Shown one piece after another: positions 52,346 to 61,553 of a DNA stretch of 64,000 nucleotides (position 1 is its first letter; each line of letters opens with the position of its first letter). Origin of the DNA: Arthrobacter sp. OAP107 (GTDB lineage Bacteria > Actinomycetota > Actinomycetes > Actinomycetales > Micrococcaceae); NCBI RefSeq assembly GCF_040546765.1, contig NZ_JBEPOK010000001.1:1426001-1490000 (forward strand). The letters are read 5' to 3'. Below the pieces are notes generated by a model. It did no database searches, was not told where the DNA came from, and worked only from the letters and a program-made list of their open reading frames with translations. The translations under genes and the position numbers were made by a program.

Positions 52346-53635
52346 GTGAAGATTGCTGTAATTGCGTTGGGAAAAATCGGGCTGCCCCTGGCCGTCCAGT
52401 TTGCTTCCAAGGGCCATAATGTCGTCGGCGTCGACGTCAACCAGCAGGTCGTGGAGCTTATCAACGCGGGGACCGAGCCGTTTCCGGGCGAGGCCCACCT
52501 GCAGGAGAAACTTTCCGAACTGGTGCAGGCGGGCAAGCTGCGTGCCACCACGGACTATGCCGAGGCTGTTCCCGGCGCCGACGCTGTCGTGCTGGTTGTC
52601 CCGCTGTTCGTGGACGCCGACGCCAAGCCTGATTTCGGCTGGATGGACGGCGCAACCGCCGAGCTGGCCAAGCACCTGACCCCGGGCACCCTGGTGTCCT
52701 ACGAGACGACCCTGCCGGTGGGAACCACGCGCACGCGCTGGAAGCCCGCTCTCGAGGCGGGCTCCGGGCTGGTTGAAGGACAGGACTTCCACCTCGTCTT
52801 CTCCCCGGAACGCGTGCTGACCGGACGGGTGTTCGAGGACCTGCGAAAGTACCCCAAGCTGGTGGGCGGCCTGTCCGAAGCAGGGGCGGCCAAGGCCGTT
52901 GAGTTCTACGAAGCCGTGCTGGACTTCGACGAGCGTGCTGACCTTCGCCGGCCGAACGGCGTGTGGGACCTGGGATCCGCTGAGGCGTCCGAGCTGGCCA
53001 AGCTGGCTGAGACCACGTACCGCGATGTGAACATCGGGCTGGCCAACCAGTTCGCCCGGTTCGCCGGAACCGCGGGCATTGACATCTACCAGGTCATTGA
53101 GGCTTCGAACTCGCAGCCGTACAGCCACATCCACCAGCCGGGCATCGCCGTCGGCGGTCACTGCATCCCGGTCTATCCGCGCCTGTACCTCTGGAACGAC
53201 CCCGAGGCGACGGTGGTGCGGGCTGCCCGTGCCGCCAACGCGGACATGCCGGAGTACACGGTGGGCCTCCTTGAAGGCGCTTACGGCGACCTCACCGATG
53301 CCCGTGTGGTGGTGCTGGGTGCCGCCTACCGCGGCGGTGTGAAGGAGACTGCGTTCTCCGGTGTCTTCGACGCCGTTTCCAGCCTCGAGAAGCGCGGTGC
53401 CGTGGTGACGGTCCACGATCCGCTCTACACGGACGCCGAACTCGAAAAGCTCGGCTTCACCGCGTACCACGTTGGCGAACCCGTTGACGCGGCCATCGTC
53501 CAGGCCGACCACGCCGAATACCGCACGCTGTCCCCGGCCGACCTGCCCGGCATCAAGGCCTTCATCGACGGCCGCCGGATGAGCTCCGCCGACCAGTGGA
53601 ACGGCGTCGTTTACCGCGTTATCGGCAAGGCCTAA
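52346..53635 (+). CDS. UDP-N-acetylglucosamine 6-dehydrogenase-like (WecC/WbpA)
   Basis: NAD-dependent nucleotide-sugar dehydrogenase, 429 residues, that oxidises C6 of a UDP-HexNAc to the uronic acid. It has the N-terminal Rossmann domain (IALGKIGLPLAVQFASKGHNVVGVD), FSPERVLTGRVFEDL, the catalytic Cys273 in GGHCIP, and the C-terminal UDP-binding domain. Substrate assignment to UDP-GlcNAc rests on the three downstream genes, which match the Wbp pathway that consumes UDP-GlcNAcA. A GTG start is preceded by a GAGGCGAAG stretch. The acetyltransferase gene begins 69 bp downstream. Confidence 0.9.
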   Translation: MKIAVIALGKIGLPLAVQFASKGHNVVGVDVNQQVVELINAGTEPFPGEAHLQEKLSELVQAGKLRATTDYAEAVPGADAVVLVVPLFVDADAKPDFGWMDGATAELAKHLTPGTLVSYETTLPVGTTRTRWKPALEAGSGLVEGQDFHLVFSPERVLTGRVFEDLRKYPKLVGGLSEAGAAKAVEFYEAVLDFDERADLRRPNGVWDLGSAEASELAKLAETTYRDVNIGLANQFARFAGTAGIDIYQVIEASNSQPYSHIHQPGIAVGGHCIPVYPRLYLWNDPEATVVRAARAANADMPEYTVGLLEGAYGDLTDARVVVLGAAYRGGVKETAFSGVFDAVSSLEKRGAVVTVHDPLYTDAELEKLGFTAYHVGEPVDAAIVQADHAEYRTLSPADLPGIKAFIDGRRMSSADQWNGVVYRVIGKA

Positions 53636-53704
53636 GAGCCCTTCGCGGCAGCCTTTGCGGCTGCGGCCCGGCCGCAGCGGCACTTCTGAGAGGAACCACA
53701 AAGT

Positions 53705-54304
53705 ATGACGACGACCATTGCTCCGAGCGCCGACGTTTCGGACCAGGCGATCCTCGGCGACGGAACGAAGATCTGGCACCTGGCGCAGGTGCGCGAACAG
53801 GCGAACCTCGGCGCGAACTGCATCGTGGGACGCGGCGCCTACGTCGGCACCGGCGTGCAGATCGGCGAGAACACCAAGATCCAGAACTACGCCCTGGTGT
53901 ACGAGCCGGCCAAGCTCGGCAAAGGTGTCTTCATCGGTCCGGCCGTTGTCTTGACCAACGACACCTACCCGCGGTCGGTCAGCCCCGACGGCTCCCTCAA
54001 GAGCGCCCACGACTGGACGCCGGTGGGCGTGACCATCGAGGACGGCGCCTCCATCGGAGCCCGCGCCGTGTGCGTTGCCCCTCTGACCGTGGGGCGGTGG
54101 GCAACGGTTGCGGCCGGCGCCGTCGTCACCAAGGATGTGCCGGCCTTTGCCCTGATGGCCGGTGTCCCTGCCCGCCGCCTTGGCTGGGTGGGCAAGGCCG
54201 GCGAGCCGCTGCGCCAGGAAGGCGGCTTCTGGGTCTGCCCTGCCACCGGAGCCAAATACATTGAAGACGGAAATTCCCTGAAAGAGTCTGAGGAGAACGC
54301 ATGA
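53705..54304 (+). CDS. Left-handed beta-helix N-acetyltransferase (WbpD-like)
   Basis: A 199-residue hexapeptide-repeat enzyme. Successive isoleucine/valine-rich turns run from about residue 10 (VSDQAILGDGTKIWHLAQVREQANLG) through CIVGRGAYVGTGVQIGENTKIQNYA to the coenzyme-A loop region WATVAAGAVVTKDVP. In the Pseudomonas pathway WbpD acetylates the 3-amino group of UDP-GlcNAc3NA. The C-terminal part contains one Cys (FWVCPATG). It is coupled to the aminotransferase by a 4-bp overlap. Confidence 0.9.
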   Translation: MTTTIAPSADVSDQAILGDGTKIWHLAQVREQANLGANCIVGRGAYVGTGVQIGENTKIQNYALVYEPAKLGKGVFIGPAVVLTNDTYPRSVSPDGSLKSAHDWTPVGVTIEDGASIGARAVCVAPLTVGRWATVAAGAVVTKDVPAFALMAGVPARRLGWVGKAGEPLRQEGGFWVCPATGAKYIEDGNSLKESEENA

Positions 54305-55392
54305 GCTACGACTTTATCCCCGCGGCGAAGCCGATCATCGGCGACGACGAGCGGGCCGCCGTCGACGCCGTTCTGGCCACCGGAATGCTGGCCCAGGGCC
54401 AGCAGGTCGCCGAATTCGAGAAAGAATTCTCCGAGGTACTCCTCGACGGCCGCTCATCCGTGGCCGTAAACTCCGGCACCTCGGGACTGCACCTCGGGCT
54501 CCTGGCCGCCGGCGTGAAGGCCGGCGATGAAGTCATCGTTCCCTCGTTCACCTTCGCCGCTACCGGCAACTCCGTGGCGCTGGCCGGGGCCACCCCCGTG
54601 TTTGCCGACATCGAACTGGACCACTACACCCTGGATGTGGACCACGTCGCCTCGCTGATCACGGACAAGACCAAGGGCATCATGCCGGTGCACCTGTACG
54701 GCCACCCGTTCAACGTCGAGGGTCTCAGCAAGCTCGCCGCAGAGCGCGGGATCGACCTGTACGAGGACGCCGCCCAGGCCCACGGTGCCAGCTTCAACGG
54801 CCAGAAGGTCGGAACGTTCGGCAAGTTCGCCATGTTCAGCCTGTACCCCACGAAGAACATGACCTCCGGCGAGGGCGGCATGGTCTCCACATCCGACGCC
54901 GGTGTGGAGCGGAACCTGCGCCTGCTGCGGAACCAGGGCATGGAAAAGCAGTACGAAAACGAACTGGTGGGCTTCAACGCCCGGATGACCGACCTGCACG
55001 CCTCCATCGGCCGGGTCCAGCTCAAGAAGGTCCTCGGCTGGACCGAACAGCGCCAGCAGAACGCCGCCTTCCTGACCGCCAACCTCCAGGGCGTCGGAAC
55101 GCCGAAGGTCGCCGAGGGCGCGTCCCACGTCTACCACCAGTACACGATCCGTGTGCCGGAGGACCGCGACGGACTGGCCAAGGCGCTCCGCGAGGAATAC
55201 AACATCGGTACCGGCGTGTACTACCCGGTTCCGAACCACCGCCTGCCCTCGTTCAACCGTACCGAGGACCTGCCGAACACGGAAACCGCTGCCAAGGAAG
55301 TCCTGTCCCTGCCGGTTCACCCGTCCCTGAGCCAGAACGACCTGGACCGCATCGTCACCGCGGTCAACAAGCTCGTCCAGGCAGGTGCCTGA
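54301..55392 (+). CDS. DegT/DnrJ/EryC1/StrS aminotransferase (WbpE-like)
   Basis: PLP-dependent sugar aminotransferase of 363 residues. The start YDFIPAAKPIIGDDERAAVDAVLATGMLAQGQQVAEFE is typical of the family. The PLP-binding segment SLYPTKNMTSGEGGM contains the Schiff-base Lys185, and DLYEDAAQAHGA supplies the pyridine-contacting Asp. In this cluster it should aminate UDP-3-keto-GlcNAcA at C3 using glutamate, as WbpE does. It overlaps the next gene by one base (TGATG). Confidence 0.93.
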   Translation: MSYDFIPAAKPIIGDDERAAVDAVLATGMLAQGQQVAEFEKEFSEVLLDGRSSVAVNSGTSGLHLGLLAAGVKAGDEVIVPSFTFAATGNSVALAGATPVFADIELDHYTLDVDHVASLITDKTKGIMPVHLYGHPFNVEGLSKLAAERGIDLYEDAAQAHGASFNGQKVGTFGKFAMFSLYPTKNMTSGEGGMVSTSDAGVERNLRLLRNQGMEKQYENELVGFNARMTDLHASIGRVQLKKVLGWTEQRQQNAAFLTANLQGVGTPKVAEGASHVYHQYTIRVPEDRDGLAKALREEYNIGTGVYYPVPNHRLPSFNRTEDLPNTETAAKEVLSLPVHPSLSQNDLDRIVTAVNKLVQAGA

Positions 55393-56387
55393 TGGCTAAC
55401 CTGCGTGTCGGCCTCATTGGACTGGGCATGATGGGCCGCCACCACGCGCGGGTGGTGCGGGAGCTCGACGGCGTCGACCTGGTAGCCGTCGCCGACTCCT
55501 TCGGCGACCCGCACGGCGTCGCCGGCCAGCTTGGCGTCCTGTCGTCCGTGGAGGAGCTCATCGCCGCCGGCATCGACATGGCAGTGGTGGCCGTCCCCAC
55601 CGGCCTGCACGAAGAAGTCGGACTTGCACTGGCCCAGGCTGGCGTCCACACCTTGGTGGAGAAGCCGATCGCCTCCAGTGCGGAGGCCGGCCAGCGCCTC
55701 GTCGACGCCTTCGAAGCCAAGGGGCTGGTCGGCGCGGTGGGCCACATCGAACGGTTTAACCCGGCACTGCAGTCCCTGCGCAAGCGGATCGAAGCCGGCG
55801 AGCTGGGCGACGTCTACCAGATCGCCACACGGCGCCAGGGCCCCTTCCCGGCCCGGATCGCCGACGTCGGCGTGGTCAAGGACCTCGGCACGCACGACAT
55901 CGACCTGACCGCATGGCTGGCGCAGAGCCGCTTTGAGTCGATCTTCGCCCGCACCACCACCCGCAGCGGCCGCCCGCACGAGGACATGGTGGCCGCGACA
56001 GGCCAGCTGGGCAACGGCGTCATCACCAATCACCTGGTCAACTGGCTCTCACCCATGAAGGAACGCCTTACCATCGTCACCGGCGAAAAGGGCGCCTTCG
56101 TGGCTGACACCATCACGGCAGATCTGACGTTCTTTGAGAACGGCACTGTCGCCACCGAATGGGAGTCCATGGCCGCGTTCCGTGGCGTTTCCGAAGGCAA
56201 TGTCACACGGCTCGCCATCGCCAAGCCGGAGCCGCTGCGGACCGAGCACGAAGCGTTCCGCGACGCCGTCCTCGGGCTGCGCAGCGACGTCGTCACCATG
56301 CGTGAAGGCCTGGACACGCTCCGCGTGGCCGAAGCCGTGCTGGAGTCCGCCACCAGCCGGCAGCTTGTCAAGGTTCCTGCTTCGTGA
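55392..56387 (+). CDS. Gfo/Idh/MocA oxidoreductase (WbpB-like)
   Basis: A 331-residue NAD-dependent sugar dehydrogenase: N-terminal Rossmann fold (RVGLIGLGMMGRHHARVVRE), the EKPIASS motif (catalytic Lys) and the C-terminal alpha/beta domain with GHIERFNPAL and DLGTHDIDLTAW. By context it oxidises C3 of UDP-GlcNAcA before transamination, the WbpB step. The start overlaps the aminotransferase stop, and the 3' end overlaps the glycosyltransferase gene by 4 bp. Confidence 0.92.
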   Translation: MANLRVGLIGLGMMGRHHARVVRELDGVDLVAVADSFGDPHGVAGQLGVLSSVEELIAAGIDMAVVAVPTGLHEEVGLALAQAGVHTLVEKPIASSAEAGQRLVDAFEAKGLVGAVGHIERFNPALQSLRKRIEAGELGDVYQIATRRQGPFPARIADVGVVKDLGTHDIDLTAWLAQSRFESIFARTTTRSGRPHEDMVAATGQLGNGVITNHLVNWLSPMKERLTIVTGEKGAFVADTITADLTFFENGTVATEWESMAAFRGVSEGNVTRLAIAKPEPLRTEHEAFRDAVLGLRSDVVTMREGLDTLRVAEAVLESATSRQLVKVPAS

Positions 56388-57553
56388 CCCATCAGCAGGC
56401 TCCCCGCGTTACCATCGCCAGTCGCCTGTTCGCCCCGGAGACCGGGGCAGCGGCATACCGTTTAAAGGCGCTGGCCAACGGACTGGCCGAAGGAGGGGCG
56501 AAAGTCCGGGTCATCACGACCTGGCCGCCGAGGGGTTTGACGGGCGCCGACGGTGACTACGCCGTCAGCCGGTGGCCGGTTCTCCGGGACGCCGGCGGCA
56601 ACGTCCGGGGTTACATCCAGTACCTCAGCTTTGACGTTCCGCTCTTTTTCAGACTGCTGCTCTCGCCTAAACCGGACGTGGTGGTCGTTGAACCGCCGCC
56701 CACAACCGGGCTCATTGTTAAGACGGTCTGCCGTCTGAGAAGAATTCCGTACGTCTACTTTTCCGCCGACGTTTCATCCTCAGCCGCGAAGGGCATCGGC
56801 GTGAAGGGACCCGCTCTCCGTCTGCTTACCTGGATGGAGCGTTCAGTTCTCAGGTCGGCGGCGGGCATCCTGGCTGTGTCCGATGGTGTGCGCCAGGAGG
56901 TGGAGGCCCTGACGGGACGAGGGCAGGGCATCCACATGGTGGGGACGGGGGTCGATACTGACACGTTTTCTCCTGTTGGCGAGGCCAAACCCGAAGAGGG
57001 CGATTTCTTCATATATGCGGGCACCATGTCCGAGATCCAGGGGGCGGGGGTATTTGTCGATGCTTTCGCCCTCATAGCGCAGGACAATCCCGACGTCCGG
57101 CTCCTGATGTTCGGGCAGGGCGTTGAACTGGAAGCGTTGAAGGCCCGTGCCGAGTCAATCGGTCCGCAGGTGCAGTTCAGGCCGCCAACCTCAGGATCCG
57201 AGGTTGCATCCTACTTCAGGAGTGCCACTGCGAGCCTGGCGTCCGTGCGGCCTGGAAAGGGGTATGACTTTGCTTTCGCCACCAAGTCGCTGGCCGGCCT
57301 TGCCGCCGGCGCTCCGGCAATTTATGCCGGCGTGGGACCTATGGTGGAGTTGATTGAAGAGAATAAACTCGGCATTGCGTCTGAGTGGGATCCTGCCAGC
57401 GTTGCCTTGGCGATGAAAGCGATGATCGCCACCCCGGTTGCCGAGGCAGACCGGTCCAGGCTCTCAGCGTGGACAGAAGAGAACTTCTCCCTCCGGTCGG
57501 TAGGTCGGGCCGCCGCGGAGCGGGTTCTCTCCTGTGTGAAGGGCAATGACTAG
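56384..57553 (+). CDS. Glycosyltransferase family 4
   Basis: A 389-residue GT-B enzyme. The N-terminal domain has the nucleotide-binding start RVTIASRLFAPETGAAAYRL and membrane-associating basic stretches. The C-terminal GT1-type domain includes FFIYAGTMSEIQGAGVFVDAF and LLMFGQGVELEALKARAE. It is the last gene of the wecC-like operon (GTGA overlap), so it may transfer the diacetamido-glucuronate residue to a lipid-linked acceptor; the acceptor cannot be inferred. The expected GPG(x)E-type acidic motif is altered to VGPMVELIEE. Confidence 0.85.
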   Translation: MTHQQAPRVTIASRLFAPETGAAAYRLKALANGLAEGGAKVRVITTWPPRGLTGADGDYAVSRWPVLRDAGGNVRGYIQYLSFDVPLFFRLLLSPKPDVVVVEPPPTTGLIVKTVCRLRRIPYVYFSADVSSSAAKGIGVKGPALRLLTWMERSVLRSAAGILAVSDGVRQEVEALTGRGQGIHMVGTGVDTDTFSPVGEAKPEEGDFFIYAGTMSEIQGAGVFVDAFALIAQDNPDVRLLMFGQGVELEALKARAESIGPQVQFRPPTSGSEVASYFRSATASLASVRPGKGYDFAFATKSLAGLAAGAPAIYAGVGPMVELIEENKLGIASEWDPASVALAMKAMIATPVAEADRSRLSAWTEENFSLRSVGRAAAERVLSCVKGND

Positions 57554-57643
57554 CGTGGATCCGGATCCGGTAAAAGGGTGCCCGGCATCATCCGCCACTT
57601 ACGGGCAGCCCTGTTCATCGATAAACGTAGTTACTAGCTATGG

Positions 57644-57649
57644 GATACT
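57644..57649 (+). promoter_or_regulatory. -10 box for leaderless glycosyltransferase mRNA
   Basis: GATACT ends six bases before the GTG at 57656, and no Shine-Dalgarno sequence is present in the preceding 30 bases. Confidence 0.4.
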
Positions 57650-57655
57650 GAATCA

Positions 57656-58321
57656 GTGAGTCGTACTTGGATTGTCATGCCCGTCTACAACGAGGCTTCC
57701 GTCGTCGGCAACGTCATTCGAGGCCTGCTGCCGGAATTTCCTAACGTCGTGTGTGTCGATGACGGCAGCTCTGATGGCTCCCAGGGCGTCGCCAGCCAGG
57801 CCGGTGCGGTAGTAGTGCAGCACCCGGTTAATCTGGGACAGGGTGCCGCTCTCCAGACGGGCATCGAGTTCGCGCTCAGCGATCCTGAGGTGGACTGCAT
57901 CGTCACTTTCGATGCTGACGGACAACACCGTGTGGAAGATGCCAAAGCGATGGTTTCGAGGATTAAGTCGGGCGAAGCCGACGTCGTCCTGGGGTCGCGT
58001 TTCCTCGATGACCGCACCCAGTTGTCACTTGCGAAGCGGATCGTGCTCAGGACGGCGGCGCTGCAATCGCGCATGTCCACCGGGCTGGAGCTCTCTGACG
58101 CCCACAACGGACTGAGGGCCTTTAATGCCGAGACGGCCGGAAAGATCCATCTGACGCAGAACCGCATGGCACACGCTTCAGAGCTCATACATCAGATAGC
58201 GGCGATCAACCCGCGTTGGGTTGAACATCCGGTCGAAATCATCTACACCGACTATTCGCGGTCCAAGGGGCAATCGCTCCTGAACTCCGTGAATATCGTT
58301 GCGGACCTGTTCTTTAGGTGA
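57656..58321 (+). CDS. Glycosyltransferase family 2 (polyprenyl-phosphate mannosyltransferase-like)
   Basis: A 221-residue GT-A enzyme with no obvious membrane anchor: WIVMPVYNEASVVGNVIRGLL, VCVDDGSSDGS, VTFDADGQHR (metal-binding Asp) and VLGSRFL, the order seen in DPM1-like enzymes that charge polyprenyl phosphate. These commonly pair with a DUF2304 membrane protein, which follows 4 bp downstream here. The GTG start lacks a ribosome-binding site and is probably leaderless. Confidence 0.88.
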   Translation: MSRTWIVMPVYNEASVVGNVIRGLLPEFPNVVCVDDGSSDGSQGVASQAGAVVVQHPVNLGQGAALQTGIEFALSDPEVDCIVTFDADGQHRVEDAKAMVSRIKSGEADVVLGSRFLDDRTQLSLAKRIVLRTAALQSRMSTGLELSDAHNGLRAFNAETAGKIHLTQNRMAHASELIHQIAAINPRWVEHPVEIIYTDYSRSKGQSLLNSVNIVADLFFR

Positions 58322-58325
58322 GATT

Positions 58326-58700
58326 GTGCAGATTGTTGTCCAATTAGTTCTTGTCCTGTCGGTAGTTCTCGTCTCCTTGGCGCTCATGCGGGGCGGGTCA
58401 AATGCCAGGCATCTCGCGATCCGGCGGATCATGCTCGTGCTGTTTGCCTGTGTCGCGGCTTTTTCGGTGTTTTTTCCGGAACTGCTCACCCAAGTGGCGC
58501 GCTTCTTCGGCATCGGCCGGGGAACCGACCTCGTTCTCTATGCGCTGACCGTGAGCTTTCTGGTTTTCATGGCAACGACGTATCAGCGGTTCCGCCACCT
58601 CGAAACCACATTCACGAAGCTGGCCCGGCGCATCGCCCTCGATGAAGCCGAGAAGCCATGGGCTGGCTCAGAGCTGGAACGCCGCCCGAAGGGGCTTTAG
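58326..58700 (+). CDS. DUF2304 membrane protein
   Basis: A 124-residue protein with three hydrophobic helices (IVVQLVLVLSVVLVSLALM; IMLVLFACVAAFSVFFPELL; LVLYALTVSFLVFMATTYQRF) and a short basic, charged C-terminus. DUF2304 genes typically follow a DPM1-like glycosyltransferase and are thought to anchor or assist it. The GTG at 58326 is chosen because the hydrophobic helix begins there and an AGGTGAG stretch precedes it. Confidence 0.85.
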   Translation: MQIVVQLVLVLSVVLVSLALMRGGSNARHLAIRRIMLVLFACVAAFSVFFPELLTQVARFFGIGRGTDLVLYALTVSFLVFMATTYQRFRHLETTFTKLARRIALDEAEKPWAGSELERRPKGL

Positions 58701-58784
58701 CCGGAGCGCCTGCTCTCGGGCTCTGATCCATTGAGATCCTGCCCGTCACTCTGCAGAGGTGCCAGGTGAAGGGGGACCGCTGCG

Positions 58785-60374
58785 GTGGCTGCCCCGTGTC
58801 CGGTAGGAAGCACGCTTCTGCTCCTGGTTATCAATGAGAGGTTGTCGGCAGACTTGCCAATTTTTCGAACAACAGACGTGACCGCCGCGGACAGCAGGAG
58901 CCTCTCGGTCAGGTGGATCTTCGCGCTGGCGGGCAGCGTGGCACAGGGCTTGGTCCGTTTTCTATACAGCGTGCTCGTGGGTCGCTTCGTCGGGGTAGCA
59001 GCCCTGGGAACCGTGAATTCGGCCATCTCCGTGGCCTTGCTTCTGAGCCTCCTGTGGCCAACCTCCGCGGGTCAGGGCGCCACCCGATTTGTCGCCCAAA
59101 TGCGGGGCGCCGGCAGGGATGACCAGGCCCAGGCCGTGGCCAACTACCTCGGCCGCCGCATGCTCCTAAGTTCGTTCGCCCTGGCTGCGGCCGCCTTCGG
59201 GGCTTGTGCGTTCCTGTTGCGAACCGACCTGGTCACGGCTGCCTGCTGCGCGCTCCTGCTGCTGGGCTACGCATCGTGGTCTTTTGCCCGGGGTGTTCAG
59301 TACGGCGGGGGCCAGATTGCACGGGCGGCGCTGTGGGACGTGGGAGGCTCCATCCTGGCTATCGGCCTACTGGTACTTGTACTGTTGCTTGGCTGGAATT
59401 CAGTCTTGCTGGTCCCGATGGCAGTCGCCTATGGTCTGTACGGGGTCATCTGTTGGCCTAAAAAGTCGACAGTCGAAGTAGACAAGACACTGACAGCTCA
59501 GATGAACAGCTTTGTTCGCTACGGCGTCCTGGGCACCCTCTCCAGCACGGGACTGCTGCAGCTGTCCATGATCGCGGCCCAGTTTTTCGGGTCGGACATC
59601 GAGGCCGGGTTCTATGCAGCGGCACTCAGCCTTGCAACGCCGGCGACCATGCTCGCGAGGACCGTCAGCCAGGTTCTTTTTCCCTCGATGGCGGAGGCGG
59701 GGGGACGGGAGGACCCGACGTCGCTGCGACGCCAGACCGACCTGATGACCAGAGGCCTCGTGGTGACCATGGTCGCCGTCTTCGGCGCCCTGGCACTGGC
59801 GAGTCCCCTCGTCGTCGATCTTTTCTTCGGCGAGAGGTACGCCGGCGCAAAGGGCCTGCTTTCTGTCCTGCTCATAGCGGTCATGTTCACCACCCTGCCG
59901 GTGGCCTGCATCAACCGGCTCAACTCCACCGGCACCCGCGGTGCCCGCTTTGTGTCGCTGACGGCCATGGGCGGATTGATATTGGCCGTAATCCTCTGGT
60001 TCCCCTTGTCAGGTTTCCTGGGCCTGGAGGGAGTTGCCGCGGGTTACCTGGTCGCCACACTCGCCACTGCGACGGTATCGATTGTGCGAAGCTGGCGGCT
60101 GGACAACCAGGACTGGAGGGGACTGTTCGCCAAGGCCATGGTCGGGGTCCTGCTCATCGTCGGTGGCCTCGTCTACACCCGCGCCGCATCCCTGCCGGAC
60201 ACAGCCGGGCCGTTTCTCGCCCTGGGTTTCGTAGTGGTCTGGGCTGTGATCTGCCGCGCGGACGTACAGCGGATCCGCTCCGCGAAGATCAAACCGCAGC
60301 CGGCTACCGATCATGCGGATCCGGGTCAGAGCAGGCTGTCCGGTGACGGGCGGGACGGAAGCAACAACAAATAG
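58785..60374 (+). CDS. Oligosaccharide flippase / Wzx-like MATE-fold transporter
   Basis: Polytopic membrane protein of up to 529 residues with about 12-14 hydrophobic helices, starting at WIFALAGSVAQGLVRFLYSVLVGRFVGVAALG. This is the polysaccharide-biosynthesis (PST/Wzx) pattern for moving lipid-linked oligosaccharides across the membrane. The start is uncertain: GTG at 58785 has a G-rich element about ten bases upstream, but a GTG at 58878 sits closer to the first helix. It converges on a reverse-strand glycosyltransferase gene with a 6-bp gap and no visible terminator. Confidence 0.88.
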   Translation: MAAPCPVGSTLLLLVINERLSADLPIFRTTDVTAADSRSLSVRWIFALAGSVAQGLVRFLYSVLVGRFVGVAALGTVNSAISVALLLSLLWPTSAGQGATRFVAQMRGAGRDDQAQAVANYLGRRMLLSSFALAAAAFGACAFLLRTDLVTAACCALLLLGYASWSFARGVQYGGGQIARAALWDVGGSILAIGLLVLVLLLGWNSVLLVPMAVAYGLYGVICWPKKSTVEVDKTLTAQMNSFVRYGVLGTLSSTGLLQLSMIAAQFFGSDIEAGFYAAALSLATPATMLARTVSQVLFPSMAEAGGREDPTSLRRQTDLMTRGLVVTMVAVFGALALASPLVVDLFFGERYAGAKGLLSVLLIAVMFTTLPVACINRLNSTGTRGARFVSLTAMGGLILAVILWFPLSGFLGLEGVAAGYLVATLATATVSIVRSWRLDNQDWRGLFAKAMVGVLLIVGGLVYTRAASLPDTAGPFLALGFVVVWAVICRADVQRIRSAKIKPQPATDHADPGQSRLSGDGRDGSNNK

Positions 60375-60380
60375 GGCAGC

Positions 60381-61541
60381 TCAGACGGCCGTCTCAAGGA
60401 GCAGCCGCTGAACGATGTCCCGCACGACGTCCTCGTCTTCCCGCGAGCTGAGCGCCCTCGCCGCAGCGTCTGCATTCTTCTTGAAGCGGTCCACATCCCC
60501 GGGGGACAACACCCGGATTGCGTCTGCCAGCGCTTCGGAAGAGTAGTCGCGCGTCACCACACCGATGTCATGACGGTCGATGAGCGCGGACGTCTCGGGT
60601 GATGGGCTGAACACAAGACCGAGCCGAGCCTGTACGAAATCGAAGAACTTGTTGGGCAGCATGAGCCTGTGGTTCGTGGTCCGCGGCGGGAGGCTGAAGA
60701 TGCCCAGGTCGTATTGATTCAGTGTCCGGGGAAGGTCATCGGGAGCAACGGCGTCATGGAACCGGATCCGGTCTGAGCCGGCCGACAGCTTCTTCAGCTC
60801 CGCCCAGTACTTTCCTCCGTCCCGGGCCTTGACGAGGTAGAAATCAAGTGTGTAAGTCTCGTCCAGCTGCAGAACGGCAGCGATCATACCCTCAAGATTG
60901 CGGCCAGGTATTGCTGCCCCGCTGTGGACCAGCCGAACCGTCCCCGGCACGGGCTCGCTGGGGCGGAGATCACGGAATGCGCCGGCATTGCGGACCACCC
61001 GAACTTTAAGACCGAACCGGTCCTCATAGAGTTTGGCGATGGAGCCGTTCACAGCGCTGACGGCTTGGGTGCGGGGCAGGTACTCGCGGCACACATGTGT
61101 CATGAATGGCTTCACAAGAAGGCGCCACGAGAGGACGTGGGCCCGTTCCTCCGGTGCCCATTCGTGCATGTCGCCCCAAACGGAAACAGGACCGTCCATC
61201 TGAGCAGCAAGGTGGTGCGCCAGTGGCAAGGCCCTTGCCTCGTTGGCAACGATCAGGTCAAACTGCTGGCCAGAGGCCAGCGCGGCCGCCGCTTTGACCG
61301 CGGGCGCGGACAAGGCCACAGCCTTGAACCTCCGCAGCGCAAGGGCGAGTACACCCGGGACGGTCTGGGGGAGTGACGGCAATGCTGAGTTGATCCGCAG
61401 GTGATGGGTGGTCTTGGCCGGCTTCTCCCCGTAGCTGAGTGTCGTGACCTCGCCAAATTCGGACAGCACCTCGAGCTGTCGCAGCACACGGGAGTCAGCC
61501 ATTATGTCCGAGAAGGAGATGCAGAGAATTCGTGCTGTCAA
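60381..61541 (-). CDS. Glycosyltransferase (GT4-like), TTG start
   Basis: A 386-residue GT-B-fold protein. The N-terminal part ARILCISFSDIMADSRVLRQLEVL and the donor-domain elements VRLVHSGAAIPGRNLEGMI and NQYDLGIFSLPP identify a GT4-type fold. FDLIVANEARALPLAH and VWGDMHEWAPEERAHV are characteristic of a subgroup in actinobacterial surface-glycan loci. The TTG at 61541 is the likely start: GGAGG at 61549-61553 sits seven bases upstream on this strand. The alternative ATG at 61574 adds 11 residues. Donor and acceptor are unknown. Confidence 0.85.
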   Translation of the reverse strand: MTARILCISFSDIMADSRVLRQLEVLSEFGEVTTLSYGEKPAKTTHHLRINSALPSLPQTVPGVLALALRRFKAVALSAPAVKAAAALASGQQFDLIVANEARALPLAHHLAAQMDGPVSVWGDMHEWAPEERAHVLSWRLLVKPFMTHVCREYLPRTQAVSAVNGSIAKLYEDRFGLKVRVVRNAGAFRDLRPSEPVPGTVRLVHSGAAIPGRNLEGMIAAVLQLDETYTLDFYLVKARDGGKYWAELKKLSAGSDRIRFHDAVAPDDLPRTLNQYDLGIFSLPPRTTNHRLMLPNKFFDFVQARLGLVFSPSPETSALIDRHDIGVVTRDYSSEALADAIRVLSPGDVDRFKKNADAAARALSSREDEDVVRDIVQRLLLETAV

Positions 61542-61548
61542 TTTAGTG

Positions 61549-61553
61549 CCTCC
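61549..61553 (-). promoter_or_regulatory. Ribosome-binding site deciding a TTG start
   Basis: GGAGG on the reverse strand is seven bases upstream of the TTG at 61541. It lies inside the longer ATG frame, which would be an unlikely place for a strong site by chance. Confidence 0.6.
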
